A stretch of DNA of 64,000 bases from Halorussus salinisoli (GCA_005239435.1 ML241305.1:248001-312000), one strand, 5' to 3'; positions 17,722 through 26,560 are shown, counted from the stretch's first letter. The notes: generated by a model from the sequence alone, not told the origin. Made by a program: numbers and translations.

Positions 17722-18252
17722 CTACCCGAACACGCGCTGTTTTTGCTCCAGGTAGTAGTGGTACGTCGCCGAGAGCGCGAAGAACACCACGAAGTACCAC
17801 GACCAGAACTCGATACCGAACTGCGAGACGAAGAGAAGGTCGAACCGCACCGCGAGGAGCGTGACGACACCGAGGGCGCTTACGCCGAGGTAGTACGTCG
17901 CCCACGATATGTCGTCTTCCGATACCACCTCCATGTACACCTCGACCTCCTCGGCCCGGTCCCGGAGCTCGAGAACCTGCTCGCGCTGGTCGTAGTCGAC
18001 TATCCCGAGGTCGTCGAGTTTCGGCAGATGCGTCTGGTGGAGCGAAACGTAGACGCTCTTGCGGACGTCGCGCGGCGGCGGCGACTCTCCAGTCTCGACC
18101 GTGGCGATGTGTTCCGCCAGCGAGTCCACCGAAAGCGGCCCGTCGGCGTCCCTCAGATGCTGTATCGTGTGCCGACGTCGGTCGTTCCGGAGGACGTTGT
18201 GTATCTCGCTCGGTTCGAGCTCGCCCTCTGGGTTCTGGTCCTGTACTGTCAT
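17722..18252 (-). CDS. Membrane-anchored winged-helix protein (DUF7344 type)
   Basis: 176 residues. The N-terminal winged-helix domain (IHNVLRNDRRRHTIQHLRD, then SVYVSLHQTHLPKLDDLGIV) is followed by two hydrophobic helices (about 117-137 and 144-164). It is one of three such proteins in this window, with 46800 and 50163. They may be membrane-linked transcription regulators. The gene is convergent with the PAC2 gene (15 bp apart) and divergent from the J-domain gene. The ligand or target is unknown. Confidence 0.82.
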   Translation of the reverse strand: MTVQDQNPEGELEPSEIHNVLRNDRRRHTIQHLRDADGPLSVDSLAEHIATVETGESPPPRDVRKSVYVSLHQTHLPKLDDLGIVDYDQREQVLELRDRAEEVEVYMEVVSEDDISWATYYLGVSALGVVTLLAVRFDLLFVSQFGIEFWSWYFVVFFALSATYHYYLEQKQRVFG

Positions 18253-18346
18253 GCTGTTAGAGACGATACCGACGCGACATACCGTTCGGTCAATCTAAGG
18301 CAACGGACATTAATGTTATCCCCATTCCGAGGCGAAGTGGTCCGAG

Positions 18347-18967
18347 ATGGCCGGCGGGAGATTCTTTACCGTACGGACCCAACACCCTCGCGTGTTGCCC
18401 GAATGGCTGGTCGTCGGCCTCTGGCTCTCGGTCGCGGTCGGGGTCCTCATCGGAGTCATCTTCGTCGCCGGAGCGCGACTCTACCCCGACCGATCCTCGA
18501 ACGCGACCTACACCACGGGCGAGGGCCGACGCCGCATCGAGATTCGGCAGTATCTCTCGGCCATCGGCGAGGAGTTCGCCGAAGAACACTTCGTGGAGGG
18601 CCAGCACGTCGCGTTCTACCTGCCCGAGCGCGACGTGGCCATCACCTTCGACGCGCGGGCCTACTTCCGCATCGAGCGGTCGCCGACCTACGCGGTCCTC
18701 GTGGAACACGAGATGCCCGGCATGCATCTGGGCGACCGTCTGCCGTTCGAGACGCCCGATATCTCCGAAGACGAGGACGACGAGCGCATGGACCCGACCG
18801 ATGCCGCCTTCGCGATTCTGGGGGTGCCCCGCGGCGCGACCCTCCCGGAGGTCAAGCGCGCCTACCGCGAGAAAATCAAGGAGGTCCACCCGGACCACGG
18901 CGGTGACCGCGAAGAGTTCCAGCAGGTCCGCGAGGCCTACACCGCGGCGAAGAACCGCGCGAGTTAG
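18347..18967 (+). CDS. Membrane-anchored J-domain protein
   Basis: 206-residue protein with one N-terminal membrane helix (about 20-42), a central region of about 100 residues, and a C-terminal J domain (148-206) with an intact HPD motif at 181-183. J domains stimulate DnaK ATPase, so this probably recruits Hsp70 to the membrane. Having the J domain at the end and an anchor at the start differs from canonical DnaJ; there are no zinc-finger or client-binding DnaJ domains. Alternative: a general J-like scaffold. Confidence 0.88.
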   Translation: MAGGRFFTVRTQHPRVLPEWLVVGLWLSVAVGVLIGVIFVAGARLYPDRSSNATYTTGEGRRRIEIRQYLSAIGEEFAEEHFVEGQHVAFYLPERDVAITFDARAYFRIERSPTYAVLVEHEMPGMHLGDRLPFETPDISEDEDDERMDPTDAAFAILGVPRGATLPEVKRAYREKIKEVHPDHGGDREEFQQVREAYTAAKNRAS

Positions 18968-19013
18968 CGAGTGGCAGCCACGTTTACCCGACTCGGGAAT
19001 CATAGCCACGGCC

Positions 19014-19772
19014 ATGGTGGCCATATATCCGATTCTCTCGCTGTTGGTCATCTTCGCACTCTCGTTGCTCATCATCCGAATCGGGTCGGTCGCGCTCCAG
19101 ATGACCGGTCTCTCGCCGGAGGTCGCCTCGTTTCAAGCCACGTCGGCGTTCTCCGGGGCCGGATACACGACACAGGAGGCCGAGCAGGCGGTTTCGACCG
19201 CTGGACGACGGAAAATCGTGAAGGCGCTCATTCGCCTCGGCAGTCTGGGCCTCATCAGTGCCATGGCGTCGCTCATCGTCTCGTTCGTCAACACCGGTGG
19301 CGAGGACTTCCGGAGTTTGGTCTACGTCGTCGTCGGAGTCACCGCCATCCTCCTCGTCGCACGCAGTTCGTGGTTCAACCGAGTCGTCACGCCGGTCATC
19401 GAGCGGTCGCTGAGTCGCGCGACGGACCTCGACGTTCGGGACTGCGCTCAGTTGCTCGGTCTCCAGAGCGAGTATCGCGTCGCCGAAATCGACGTGCGAG
19501 AAGGGGACTGGCTCGCCGACGAGACGCTCGACAGGTTGAATCTCGGTGCAGAAGGCGTGTTGGTCCTCGGAATCAGGCGAGACGGCACGTACGTCGGTGC
19601 CCCCGGTCCCGATAACGAACTGCGGCCCGAAGACACCGTGATACTCTACGGAAAGGAAGACCGATTACGGGAACTCTCGGAGCGCGACGCCAGCGACGTT
19701 CGCGCCCACGAGGACGCTGTCGTGGCCCACGAAGCGGTTCTCGAAGAGCAGGCGGAACTCGTCGAGGAGTAG
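19014..19772 (+). CDS. RCK_C (TrkA-C) membrane protein with pore-loop-like motif
   Basis: 252 residues. Three hydrophobic segments (about 5-25, 68-92, 100-117) precede a cytosolic RCK_C domain (about 140-220, with EGVLVLGIRRDGTYVGAPG and EDTVILYGKEDRL). Between helices 1 and 2 lies FQATSAFSGAGYTTQEAE, which resembles the selectivity-filter loops of TrkH/KtrB potassium transporters. Proteins of this plan are known in bacteria and archaea and are presumed ligand-gated cation or K+ related proteins; transport is not proved. It abuts the HTH gene at 19774 tail to tail, with stop codons one base apart. Confidence 0.85.
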   Translation: MVAIYPILSLLVIFALSLLIIRIGSVALQMTGLSPEVASFQATSAFSGAGYTTQEAEQAVSTAGRRKIVKALIRLGSLGLISAMASLIVSFVNTGGEDFRSLVYVVVGVTAILLVARSSWFNRVVTPVIERSLSRATDLDVRDCAQLLGLQSEYRVAEIDVREGDWLADETLDRLNLGAEGVLVLGIRRDGTYVGAPGPDNELRPEDTVILYGKEDRLRELSERDASDVRAHEDAVVAHEAVLEEQAELVEE

Positions 19773-19773
19773 G

Positions 19774-20556
19774 TCACTCCAGTTCCGAGACTTCGTACGC
19801 GACGTTGGCGTCGCGGAGCGCGTCGGTGACCCTACCCGCGAGGTCGGTGGTGGTGACGACCACCGCGTCGAGACCCCGGCCCGCCGCCTCGGCGGCCACC
19901 TCGCCCGCGGCGAACGTCGTCGCGGGGTCGCAGTCGGCCCGCCGGAGCGCCACGACGGCTTCGACGCCCGCGGCGGCCACGAGGTCGGCCGACTCGCAGG
20001 CGTCGGCCAGCGCGTCTGTGTCGGCCGACGACGCGCCGCCCGAGCGCACTGGCGGCACCTGAAACACGGTGACGGTGCCGGGGTCGAAGTCGATGATGCC
20101 CTCGAAACCGGTGACGCCCACGTCCGCGCCCGCGTCCGCGTCGGTGGTGGCGACGCCGGTCGCTGGCCCCGCTTCGCCCGGCGTCGCGTGGAGGAGACCG
20201 TCTCGGAGCGAGAGCGTGACCGGGTCGCCCTCCGTCACGTCGTCTGTGGCGATGGCGGCCTCTTCCTGGACGTTCCCGAGGACGTCGTCGGTGACGTGGT
20301 CGGCGTACCGGCGCACGTCGGTCGCCTCCTGGAGGAGCCAATCGACGCCCTCCTTGGTGACGCTGTACCGCGAGCGACCCTCCTTCTCGACCAGTCCGTC
20401 CTCGACCAGCGCCCGGATGTACTCGCTGACGGCCTGACTGGTCACGCCGACCGCGTCTGCGATTTCGCCCTGACTCACCGCAGGTTGGCGCTCCGCGATT
20501 TCGGCGAGGATGCGAAACCGGGTCGCGGCGCGCTTGTTCTCCAGTACGTCGGCCAT
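19774..20556 (-). CDS. MarR/winged-helix regulator with C-terminal sensor-like domain
   Basis: 260-residue soluble protein. The N-terminal winged helix (VSQGEIADAVGVTSQAVSEYIR, residues about 27-50) is followed by a wing-like SRYSVTKEG. A C-terminal alpha/beta domain (about 150-260) is rich in Ala and ends GLDAVVVTTTDLAGRVTDAL. I recall the family as haloarchaeal (DUF7839-like); the ligand is unknown. ATG at 20556. It is transcribed toward the RCK_C gene, ending one base from it, a possible functional pairing. Confidence 0.78.
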   Translation of the reverse strand: MADVLENKRAATRFRILAEIAERQPAVSQGEIADAVGVTSQAVSEYIRALVEDGLVEKEGRSRYSVTKEGVDWLLQEATDVRRYADHVTDDVLGNVQEEAAIATDDVTEGDPVTLSLRDGLLHATPGEAGPATGVATTDADAGADVGVTGFEGIIDFDPGTVTVFQVPPVRSGGASSADTDALADACESADLVAAAGVEAVVALRRADCDPATTFAAGEVAAEAAGRGLDAVVVTTTDLAGRVTDALRDANVAYEVSELE

Positions 20557-20580
20557 GTGTACGGAGTTTCACCACGACGA

Positions 20581-20589
20581 CCATAAATC
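20581..20589 (-). promoter_or_regulatory. TATA box of the 20556 regulator gene
   Basis: On the minus strand GATTTATGG is centred 29 bp before the ATG at 20556, the spacing of a leaderless haloarchaeal transcript. Confidence 0.5.
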
Positions 20590-20743
20590 CCCGGCGGTTG
20601 TCCGTCCCGCGACGGGTTAAATCGCTCAGTAGGCCGGCTAGTGACAGCTTCAGGCCCCCGAGATGCAGTTGGTTCGGAAATGTCGGAGGAAAAGCAGAAC
20701 GCACAGCCGAGACGTTTTTCGCGGGCGAGTGCCAGTCTCCGCC

Positions 20744-21169
20744 GTGCCCCGTCGGACAGTCGTATTCGACAACAACGTCCTCGTGGCTGAACTCGCCTTC
20801 CCCGACGAGCCACTGGCTTGCGTGGCGTTGGCCGAGTCCGGCGCGGTCGAAGTCGCCGTCTCGCCCGCACTCCTCCGAGAGTTCGCCGCGGTCCTCCGGT
20901 ACGACCACCTGCCGCTCGCCGCGCTCGCACCCGAGCGCCGCGCGGAGGCGGTCGAGCGCGTGGTCGGATTCGCCCGCGTAGTCGAACCCGCGGTCCGAAT
21001 CGACGCCGCCGACGACCCCGACGACGACGCCGTTCTCGAATGCGCAGTCGCGGCCGCCGCGGACGCAGTGGTCTCCGACGACTACCACCTCCGAAACCTC
21101 GACGGTATCGCTGGCGTGGACGTTCTCTCCCGGAAGACGTTTCTCGACCGTCGCGCCGACCGCGAGTGA
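20744..21169 (+). CDS. PIN-domain ribonuclease (putative toxin-like)
   Basis: 141-residue protein starting at a GTG (VPRRTVVFDNNVLVAELAF). The first catalytic aspartate is in VFDNNVLV; E63-region residues follow, and the late DDDAVLECAVAAAADAVVSDDYHL supplies the rest of the acidic cluster. This matches the PIN family often annotated as a VapC-like toxin. No antitoxin-sized gene is adjacent: 160 bp downstream is a phosphoesterase and upstream is the minus-strand regulator. It could therefore be a housekeeping nuclease. The start is uncertain because an ATG at 20663 is also open. Confidence 0.78.
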   Translation: MPRRTVVFDNNVLVAELAFPDEPLACVALAESGAVEVAVSPALLREFAAVLRYDHLPLAALAPERRAEAVERVVGFARVVEPAVRIDAADDPDDDAVLECAVAAAADAVVSDDYHLRNLDGIAGVDVLSRKTFLDRRADRE

Positions 21170-21184
21170 GTGCGCTGGACTCGA

Positions 21185-21240
21185 GCCACAAATACAATTT
21201 CTTTAGCATTGCATCTATCCTTTTAGCTATTATTTAGTTA
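21185..21240 (+). terminator. AT-rich T-tract region after the PIN gene
   Basis: A run of T-rich stretches (TTTCTTTAG, CCTTTTAGC, TTATTTAG) follows the stop of the PIN gene in an otherwise GC-rich sequence. Archaeal terminators are U-rich without a required hairpin, so this fits, though it may also contain promoter elements for the gene at 21329. Confidence 0.4.
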
Positions 21241-21328
21241 TCCGGAGTGGTCGCCGACCGACCAAACCGCCGGACGCTCGATACCACGACCGCAATCCCG
21301 AAGACCGACGGGCCCCAACCACGGGCCG

Positions 21329-22024
21329 ATGGACGCGCAGTTCCGCGACCGGGCGGTGTATCTCCCCGACGAGGACGTACTCGTGGTCGCCGACCTCCAC
21401 GTCGGCCGGGACGCCGCCTCCGCGGTCGAACTCCCGCTCGGCGAGCGCGAGGACCTGACCGAGCGACTGGCCGACCTGCTCGCGGCGTTCTCCCCCGCGG
21501 AGGTCGTGGTCGCGGGCGACCTGCTCCACGCCTTCGACCGGGTGCCAGAGGGCACCGCCGAGACCGTCGCGGCACTCCGCGAGACGGTCGAAGCGGCGGG
21601 CGCGACGTTCGTGGTCGTGCGCGGGAACCACGACTCGATGCTGGAGTCGGTGTTGGACGCCCGACGTTTCGACTCACGCGACGAGTACCGCGTCGGCGAC
21701 ACGCTCGTCCACCACGGCCACGCGGAACCCGAGGGCGAGGCGGCCCGCTACGTCGTCGGCCACGACCACCCGACCATCGAAATCGAGGGGACGCGCCACC
21801 CCTGCCTGCTGTTCGGGCCGGAGACGTTCCGCGGCGCGGACGTGCTGGTGCTTCCCGCCTTCAATCGACTCGCGCCCGGCACGACCGTCAACGGGATGTC
21901 GGCGCGGGACTTCCAGACGCCGGTCGTCGGGGACGCGGACGCCCTCCGGCCGGTCGTGTGGGACGCCGACGGCGAGGAGATGCTGTCGTTTCCGCCGCTG
22001 GGTGAGTTCCGGCGGTTGCTTTGA
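21329..22024 (+). CDS. Calcineurin-like metallophosphoesterase
   Basis: 231-residue soluble enzyme of the dimetal phosphoesterase superfamily. Metal-binding motifs appear in order: VADLHVGRD, VAGDLLHAF, VVRGNHDSM (about 90-95), VHHGH and VGHDHP. The family covers phosphodiesterases and nucleases of unclear substrate; archaeal homologues are often annotated as ICC-like phosphoesterases. It is not closely similar to the two short phosphoesterases at 28-30 kb. A copy of a dispersed repeat begins about 80 bp downstream. Confidence 0.85.
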   Translation: MDAQFRDRAVYLPDEDVLVVADLHVGRDAASAVELPLGEREDLTERLADLLAAFSPAEVVVAGDLLHAFDRVPEGTAETVAALRETVEAAGATFVVVRGNHDSMLESVLDARRFDSRDEYRVGDTLVHHGHAEPEGEAARYVVGHDHPTIEIEGTRHPCLLFGPETFRGADVLVLPAFNRLAPGTTVNGMSARDFQTPVVGDADALRPVVWDADGEEMLSFPPLGEFRRLL

Positions 22025-22107
22025 GTTGGTAGTGTTCGATTTCCTTCGGAACTCGTCGAGGGACCTACTGCGTCGTCGGGAGTAGGGCGGAGTTAGCTAC
22101 CGATCAT

Positions 22108-22196
22108 CAGAAGCAGAGGCGAAGCCAGCTACTCCTCGAACGGAGGAGTCTACCGCACAGCACCGCAACTGCACCGCGACCGCACCGCGACCGCGG
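22108..22196. repeat. Dispersed hairpin/GTGC-repeat element, copy A
   Basis: In minus-strand orientation the element has repeated GCGGTGCGGT-like units, GTGCAGT and GTGCTGT, a 7-bp hairpin (ACTCCTC at 22131-22137, GAGGAGT at 22143-22149, loop GAACG), AGTAGCT, then CTGCTTCTG. The same features occur at 29040-29144, and 22157-22185 matches 28845-28873 at about 26 of 29 positions. It occupies most of the 242-bp gap 22025-22266, which otherwise holds no gene. Confidence 0.65.
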
Positions 22197-22266
22197 GCCT
22201 CACGCCTCCCCAACCGCCTGCGCTTCGCGGCCTCTTTCGAGAGACGAAACCGAAGCTTCGCGGCGC

Positions 22267-23532
22267 TCAGAACGCCAAGTCGAAGTCGTCGGCGACTCGC
22301 TTGGCGGCCGTCCGGCCGCTCCCAATCGCGGCGTTCAGCGACGAGGCGTCGGTGTACTCGCCCGCGAGGTAGACCGGGCCGTCGGGCGCGCGCACGTCGG
22401 GCAGTCGGTCGTGGACGCCCGGCGGTTGGGCGAACTGGGCGAACTCGATTCGGTCTGTGTGGAGCGTTTCGAGGTCGAGTCGGCGCTCGGGATACCACGA
22501 GTCGAGGGCTCGGGCCGTCTTCGCGGCGAGGTCCTCGTCGGGGTCGTCGGGCACCCCGAGGTATGTCGCGCTCAGCAGGTTCCGGTCCTCGGGCGCGTAC
22601 TCCGGCGCGACCGCCGAGAGTTGGGCGATCTGGTTCGGCGCGGGCGAGTCGGCGTTGAGCAGAAGTCGCTTGCCGGCGTCGAGTTCCGGCCCGTCGAATG
22701 CGTAGTACTGGGTGACGCAGCCCTTCGCGTCGGTGGGAATCGACTCGACGCCGGTCAACTCGCGGGCCTGCTCGGGGTCGGTGGCGACCACCACGGCGTC
22801 GGCGGTCACGGACTCGCGCCCGAGTTCGATTTCGGGAGTGTCGGAGGCGTCGAGGTCGGTCACGGTCTCGTCGGTCACGAGTTCGACCTCTGCCTCGCGG
22901 GCCGACTCGGCCAGTTGCTCGGTTATCGCGGCCATCCCGCGGGCCGGGACCGCGATGCGACCGGTCGTCAGCATCTTGAACGTGAACTCGAACACCTTCT
23001 TCGAGGTTGCGAGGCTACGGTCTAACGTGATGCCGCCGTAGAACGGCGCGGCGAAGTTCTCGACGAACCGGTCGGAGAACCCCCGGCCGCGGAGGTACTC
23101 GCGGGTCGATTCGTCCGGGCCCGCAGATATCTCGCGGTCGGATTTCTCGGCGAGTTCCCGCCGGAGTTCGAACACCCGGAGTTTGTCTCGAAGCGTCACG
23201 TCTCGATTGAGAATCGTCTCCAGCGCGCCGTCCACGTCTCGGAAGGGGTCAGAGAGGGTCGAACGCTCGCCGGGTCGGGCGACGACCGCGCCGGGTTTGA
23301 AGTACCGGAGGTCGAGCGAGTCGTAGTCGAGTTCCCGTCGGGCCGCCGGGTAGGCCGTGAAGAACACCTGAAACCCGCGGTCGAAGACGAACCCGTCGCG
23401 CCGGAGCGACCGCACCCGCCCGCCGAGGTCGTGGTGGCGCTCGAAGAGTCGTACGTCCGCGCCCGCTTCGGCGAGGTGACGGGCCGCAACCAGTCCGGCG
23501 AGTCCACCGCCAGCGACGACGACGTCGGTCAT
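22267..23532 (-). CDS. FAD-dependent amine oxidase/phytoene desaturase-like oxidoreductase
   Basis: 421 residues from the ATG at 23532. The dinucleotide-binding motif AGGGLAGLVAARHLAEAG is at the extreme N-terminus, with ERHHDLGGRVRS after beta-2. The C-terminal FAD loop VYLAGEYTDASSLNAAIGSG closes the family signature. It belongs to the flavin amine oxidase/carotenoid desaturase superfamily. The tempting guesses are carotenoid or polyamine oxidation, but no biosynthetic neighbours support either. An open frame 9 codons upstream gives a poorer N-terminus. Confidence 0.87.
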   Translation of the reverse strand: MTDVVVAGGGLAGLVAARHLAEAGADVRLFERHHDLGGRVRSLRRDGFVFDRGFQVFFTAYPAARRELDYDSLDLRYFKPGAVVARPGERSTLSDPFRDVDGALETILNRDVTLRDKLRVFELRRELAEKSDREISAGPDESTREYLRGRGFSDRFVENFAAPFYGGITLDRSLATSKKVFEFTFKMLTTGRIAVPARGMAAITEQLAESAREAEVELVTDETVTDLDASDTPEIELGRESVTADAVVVATDPEQARELTGVESIPTDAKGCVTQYYAFDGPELDAGKRLLLNADSPAPNQIAQLSAVAPEYAPEDRNLLSATYLGVPDDPDEDLAAKTARALDSWYPERRLDLETLHTDRIEFAQFAQPPGVHDRLPDVRAPDGPVYLAGEYTDASSLNAAIGSGRTAAKRVADDFDLAF

Positions 23533-23662
23533 GGCCGGACGTTCGGCCGCGCGCCACAAAGTTTCTCTGCTCGGAGAGGAATCGACCCGGCGGAGCTTTC
23601 ACCGACGCCGAATGCGGAAACTGCCGACAACACTGAAGGTGCGACCAGACGTATCGAACGCC

Positions 23663-23920
23663 ATGGCACGGGAAGTCAAACTCAGCCACGTCGAATCGGT
23701 CCTCGGCGAACTCTCCTACCCGACCACTCGGGACGAGGCCGCCAGCGAGTTCGAGGACGTGACGTTGCTGCTCGCCGACGGGGAGCGAAACTTGGGGGAG
23801 GTAATCTCGGAGGTTCCGGCCGACGAGTTCGATTCGAACGACGAACTCCAGTCCGAAATCAACAACGCCCTGCCGCGAGAGGCGGTGGGCGAACCGTATC
23901 AGTCCGAAGGCGAAGGATAA
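23663..23920 (+). CDS. Small acidic haloarchaeal protein (DUF5789-like)
   Basis: 85-residue acidic protein starting MAREVKLSHVESVLGELSYP and containing DVTLLLADGERNLGEVI and NALPREAVGEPYQSEGEG, the most conserved segments of this family. Function unknown; members are widespread in Halobacteria. The ATG at 23663 is preferred to the open extension upstream, which runs into the divergent oxidoreductase promoter. TFS starts 43 bp downstream on the same strand, so cotranscription is likely. Confidence 0.82.
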   Translation: MAREVKLSHVESVLGELSYPTTRDEAASEFEDVTLLLADGERNLGEVISEVPADEFDSNDELQSEINNALPREAVGEPYQSEGEG

Positions 23921-23963
23921 AACACGCCGCTTAACTTACCGCGTCAGCTACGGCGTAACAACA

Positions 23964-24281
23964 ATGGAGTTCTGTGACGAGTGCGGTTCGATGATGAAGG
24001 CCGAGGACGGAATGTGGGTCTGTGGAAGCTGTGGCTACGAGGAGCCGAAAGGCGACAGCGACAGCTACACCGTGACCGAAGGCCAAGAGGACAGCGAGGT
24101 CATCGAGACCAGCAAAGCCGACGAGGAGAGCGCGCTTCCGACCACCGACGCCCACTGTCCGAAGTGTGGCAACGACCGCGCCCGGTGGTACCTGCAACAG
24201 ATTCGCGCGGCCGACGAGAGCGAGACGCGATTCTTCATCTGTACCGAGTGCGAGCACAAGTGGCGCGAAGACGACAACTAG
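23964..24281 (+). CDS. tfs: Transcription factor S (TFS), transcript cleavage factor
   Basis: 105-residue protein combining an RpoM-like N-terminal ribbon (CDECG at 4-8, CGSCG at 20-24) with a C-terminal TFIIS ribbon (C65, C68, C93, C96). The catalytic acidic dipeptide D84-E85 in AADESETRFF is intact, so it should stimulate backtracked RNA cleavage by RNA polymerase, unlike inhibitory TFS paralogues that lack it. Confidence 0.97.
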   Translation: MEFCDECGSMMKAEDGMWVCGSCGYEEPKGDSDSYTVTEGQEDSEVIETSKADEESALPTTDAHCPKCGNDRARWYLQQIRAADESETRFFICTECEHKWREDDN

Positions 24282-24309
24282 AAACCACTCTCCGCTGACT
24301 CGCGCCGCG

Positions 24310-25113
24310 CTACCCCACGACCTGCCGGACTCGGCCCTTCCCTTCCTTGACGACGTACTTCAGCACGTCGCCGCCTTCGGGGAGCGAGTAGAGGTCGCCG
24401 AGGTCGTCGGGCGACTGGGGTTCGACGCCCTGCGAGACGTTCCGGATGCCCTTCACCAGCACGTCGTCGGAGACCGCGAACAGTCGTCTCCGGACGTCGG
24501 GCCACGTCGGAGCGTCGGCGATGTCTACCGGTTCGTAGGCCGCAATCTCCCCGCCGTCGAGGGTCTCCGAGAGCTTCTGGAGGGTCACGCCGGCAGTGTC
24601 CTCGTCGTGGAGGTACTCCCAGAATCCCGAGGGCATCCCGCGGTACTTCCGGAGGTCGCCGTGGTGAAAGCTCAGGACGCCGTGTTCCGGCGCGTCGAGC
24701 ACGTCGCCTTTCAGGATGCCGAATCCGAACCGAATCGCCGTGTCGGCCTCGCCGACCGTCTCGACCGCGTGGTCCGGGAGAACGTTGCCGAAGTCGGGTG
24801 CCGGTTCGGGTTCGACCGCCAACGTCTCCGGGTCGCCCAGTCCCGCGATGCCGGCCACGTCACGGGGTTCGCGGTACTCCGGCAGGTCGGTGAATCGGTA
24901 CGCCGCGCCGACCGGCGTCCAGAGCGGGTACTCGCGCACCCGGTCGATGTAGTGGCCGAGTCCGCCGTCGCTTCCGGCGACCGACCCGGTGCTTCGGATG
25001 ACGTGACTCACCTCGGCGTCGGTTCGGGCGACCATCGCCTCGACGGCGTTGGCCTGCCACGCAGGAACGTCGGTCCCGCGGACTAACAACGCGACTTCGA
25101 GCGTGTCTGACAT
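24310..25113 (-). CDS. Formyltransferase-family protein with variant active site
   Basis: 267-residue protein with the formyltransferase C-terminal core: AIRFGFGILKGDVLDAPEHG, LSFHHGDLRKYRGM (146-160), and LSETLDGGEIAAYEP. In classic GART/Fmt enzymes the motif is N-x-H-P-S-L-L-P; here the Asn aligns with Ser and HP with HH. The later Asp of LDGGEI is kept. The enzyme may use a different formyl acceptor, for example a sugar nucleotide or modified sugar. The N-terminal region (1-110) is unusual for Fmt. It is convergent with TFS (28 bp). Confidence 0.78.
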   Translation of the reverse strand: MSDTLEVALLVRGTDVPAWQANAVEAMVARTDAEVSHVIRSTGSVAGSDGGLGHYIDRVREYPLWTPVGAAYRFTDLPEYREPRDVAGIAGLGDPETLAVEPEPAPDFGNVLPDHAVETVGEADTAIRFGFGILKGDVLDAPEHGVLSFHHGDLRKYRGMPSGFWEYLHDEDTAGVTLQKLSETLDGGEIAAYEPVDIADAPTWPDVRRRLFAVSDDVLVKGIRNVSQGVEPQSPDDLGDLYSLPEGGDVLKYVVKEGKGRVRQVVG

Positions 25114-25302
25114 AGGGTCGTCGTCGGTCAGGACGCCCGCGGTCGGCTTTGTTATGCGGCGACTGACTGGCGAAGGTGCCGCTTACGGAAGAACAGACCG
25201 CGTCTGCTCCGGTCGCAGTCGCCCGGCTGGACAGGTGGTCGGGCGGGCGAGTGGCCGGCGATTCGTCGGTGATTTTCGGCGGTTCGTCGGCGACCTACCG
25301 GA

Positions 25303-26049
25303 CTACGGCCGACGAGCGAACGTCAGATACCCGGTGTGACCGACGCCAGCGGTCGAGGGACGGGACCCTCGGTCGTCGAAGTCCATCCGACGCTGGATGG
25401 TTTCGAGGGTCTCCACGTCGGCGAGACCGACCTCGCGTGCCGACTCCACCACCTCGCGGGTGTGTTCCACGAACGGGGAGTAGACCGCGACGAATCCACC
25501 CCGGACAAGTAGGTCGGGCGCGTGAGAGACGACTTCCGGCGCGTCTTCGGTGTCGAGCGTCAGCACGTCGAACTCGCCGAGGGTGTCGTCTTCGCCCTCG
25601 CTCGCGTCGGCAATCTCTTCGGTCACGTCGCCGACGCGCACGTCCACGGCGTCGGCCACGTCGGCCAGTTCCATGTTCTCGCGGGCCACCTCGGCGAAGT
25701 CGGGGTCGCGCTCGTAGGTGGTCACGTCCGCGCCCATCCGGCCGAGGTAGGCCGAGAGGACGCCGGTTCCGGTCCCGGCGTCCAGCACGCGGTCGCCGCG
25801 CGCGATGCCGGTGTGGCCGACGATGAGACCGACGTCGCGGGGCATCATCGGTGCGCCGGTGCGGTCGAAGTGGTTGAACAGGTCCGGGCCGCGAAGCCCC
25901 CGGACCTCGAACGGTTCGCCCAGATGGGTCTGTAGGGTCTGACCCGGCTCTACGTCCTCGGGAACGTCGAGGACTCCGAGGTCGGTCTGGAGTTCCTCGC
26001 CGGGTTCGCGCAGGTACTCCCGATCGCCGTGAACCAGCAGGACCGTCAC
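25303..26049 (-). CDS. trmI: tRNA (adenine-N1)-methyltransferase TrmI
   Basis: 248-residue SAM-dependent enzyme. The N-terminal beta domain (about 1-55) and [18 protein letters not shown] precede motif [10 protein letters not shown] (88-96) and motif II-like [17 protein letters not shown]. Archaeal TrmI makes m1A57/58 in the tRNA T-loop. The ATG overlaps the NAC stop (ATGA at 26046-26049) so the pair is translationally coupled. The cluster PUA-NAC-TrmI is a typical archaeal arrangement linking tRNA modification and translation. Confidence 0.92.
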   Translation of the reverse strand: MTVLLVHGDREYLREPGEELQTDLGVLDVPEDVEPGQTLQTHLGEPFEVRGLRGPDLFNHFDRTGAPMMPRDVGLIVGHTGIARGDRVLDAGTGTGVLSAYLGRMGADVTTYERDPDFAEVARENMELADVADAVDVRVGDVTEEIADASEGEDDTLGEFDVLTLDTEDAPEVVSHAPDLLVRGGFVAVYSPFVEHTREVVESAREVGLADVETLETIQRRMDFDDRGSRPSTAGVGHTGYLTFARRP

Positions 26050-26453
26050 TCTAGGCGCTCGACTGCGGCCGCGAGGTCGCCGTCGGTCGCTTCGAGGGCC
26101 TCGCGGGCGTCGTCCTCGGTCACGCCGGTTCGCTGGGCGACGATCTCGACGTCCTCGTCGGGAATGGCCGCGCCGGAACTCTCGTCGCCGGACGTTCCGG
26201 CCTCGCCGGACTCGACCGCGGTGACCCCGCCCGCGTCCGCGTCGCGGGTCTCGGGTTCGCCGACGACCTGATACGTCTCCTGGCCGCGGGCGTCCATCAC
26301 GGTGATGTCGGGATCGTCGAACACCAGTTGCTCGCCGTCGCTCTTGGTGATGACGACCTCTTCGGCGTCGAGTTCGTCTACGTCGATACCCATCTGCTTC
26401 ATCATCTGCTTCATCTTACGGGGATCGAGTCCCCCGCCGCCTCCTCCGAACAT
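26046..26453 (-). CDS. nac: Nascent polypeptide-associated complex protein
   Basis: 135-residue homodimeric chaperone on the ribosome exit tunnel. Starts [20 protein letters not shown], followed by a NAC domain ([28 protein letters not shown]) and a C-terminal UBA domain ([21 protein letters not shown], about 98-135). A Gly/Ser/Asp-rich linker separates the two. All expected parts are present. It overlaps TrmI by 4 bp. Confidence 0.95.
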   Translation of the reverse strand: MFGGGGGGLDPRKMKQMMKQMGIDVDELDAEEVVITKSDGEQLVFDDPDITVMDARGQETYQVVGEPETRDADAGGVTAVESGEAGTSGDESSGAAIPDEDVEIVAQRTGVTEDDAREALEATDGDLAAAVERLE

Positions 26454-26560
26454 ACTCGACTCGTCGGAGCGTGAAGAAATAAGGTTGGCGGACCAGTCGC
26501 GTCCGAGGCGGTGGTCGGAGATGGTCGGGGGGCGGGGATGGCGGTGCCAGTCTAGAGCAG

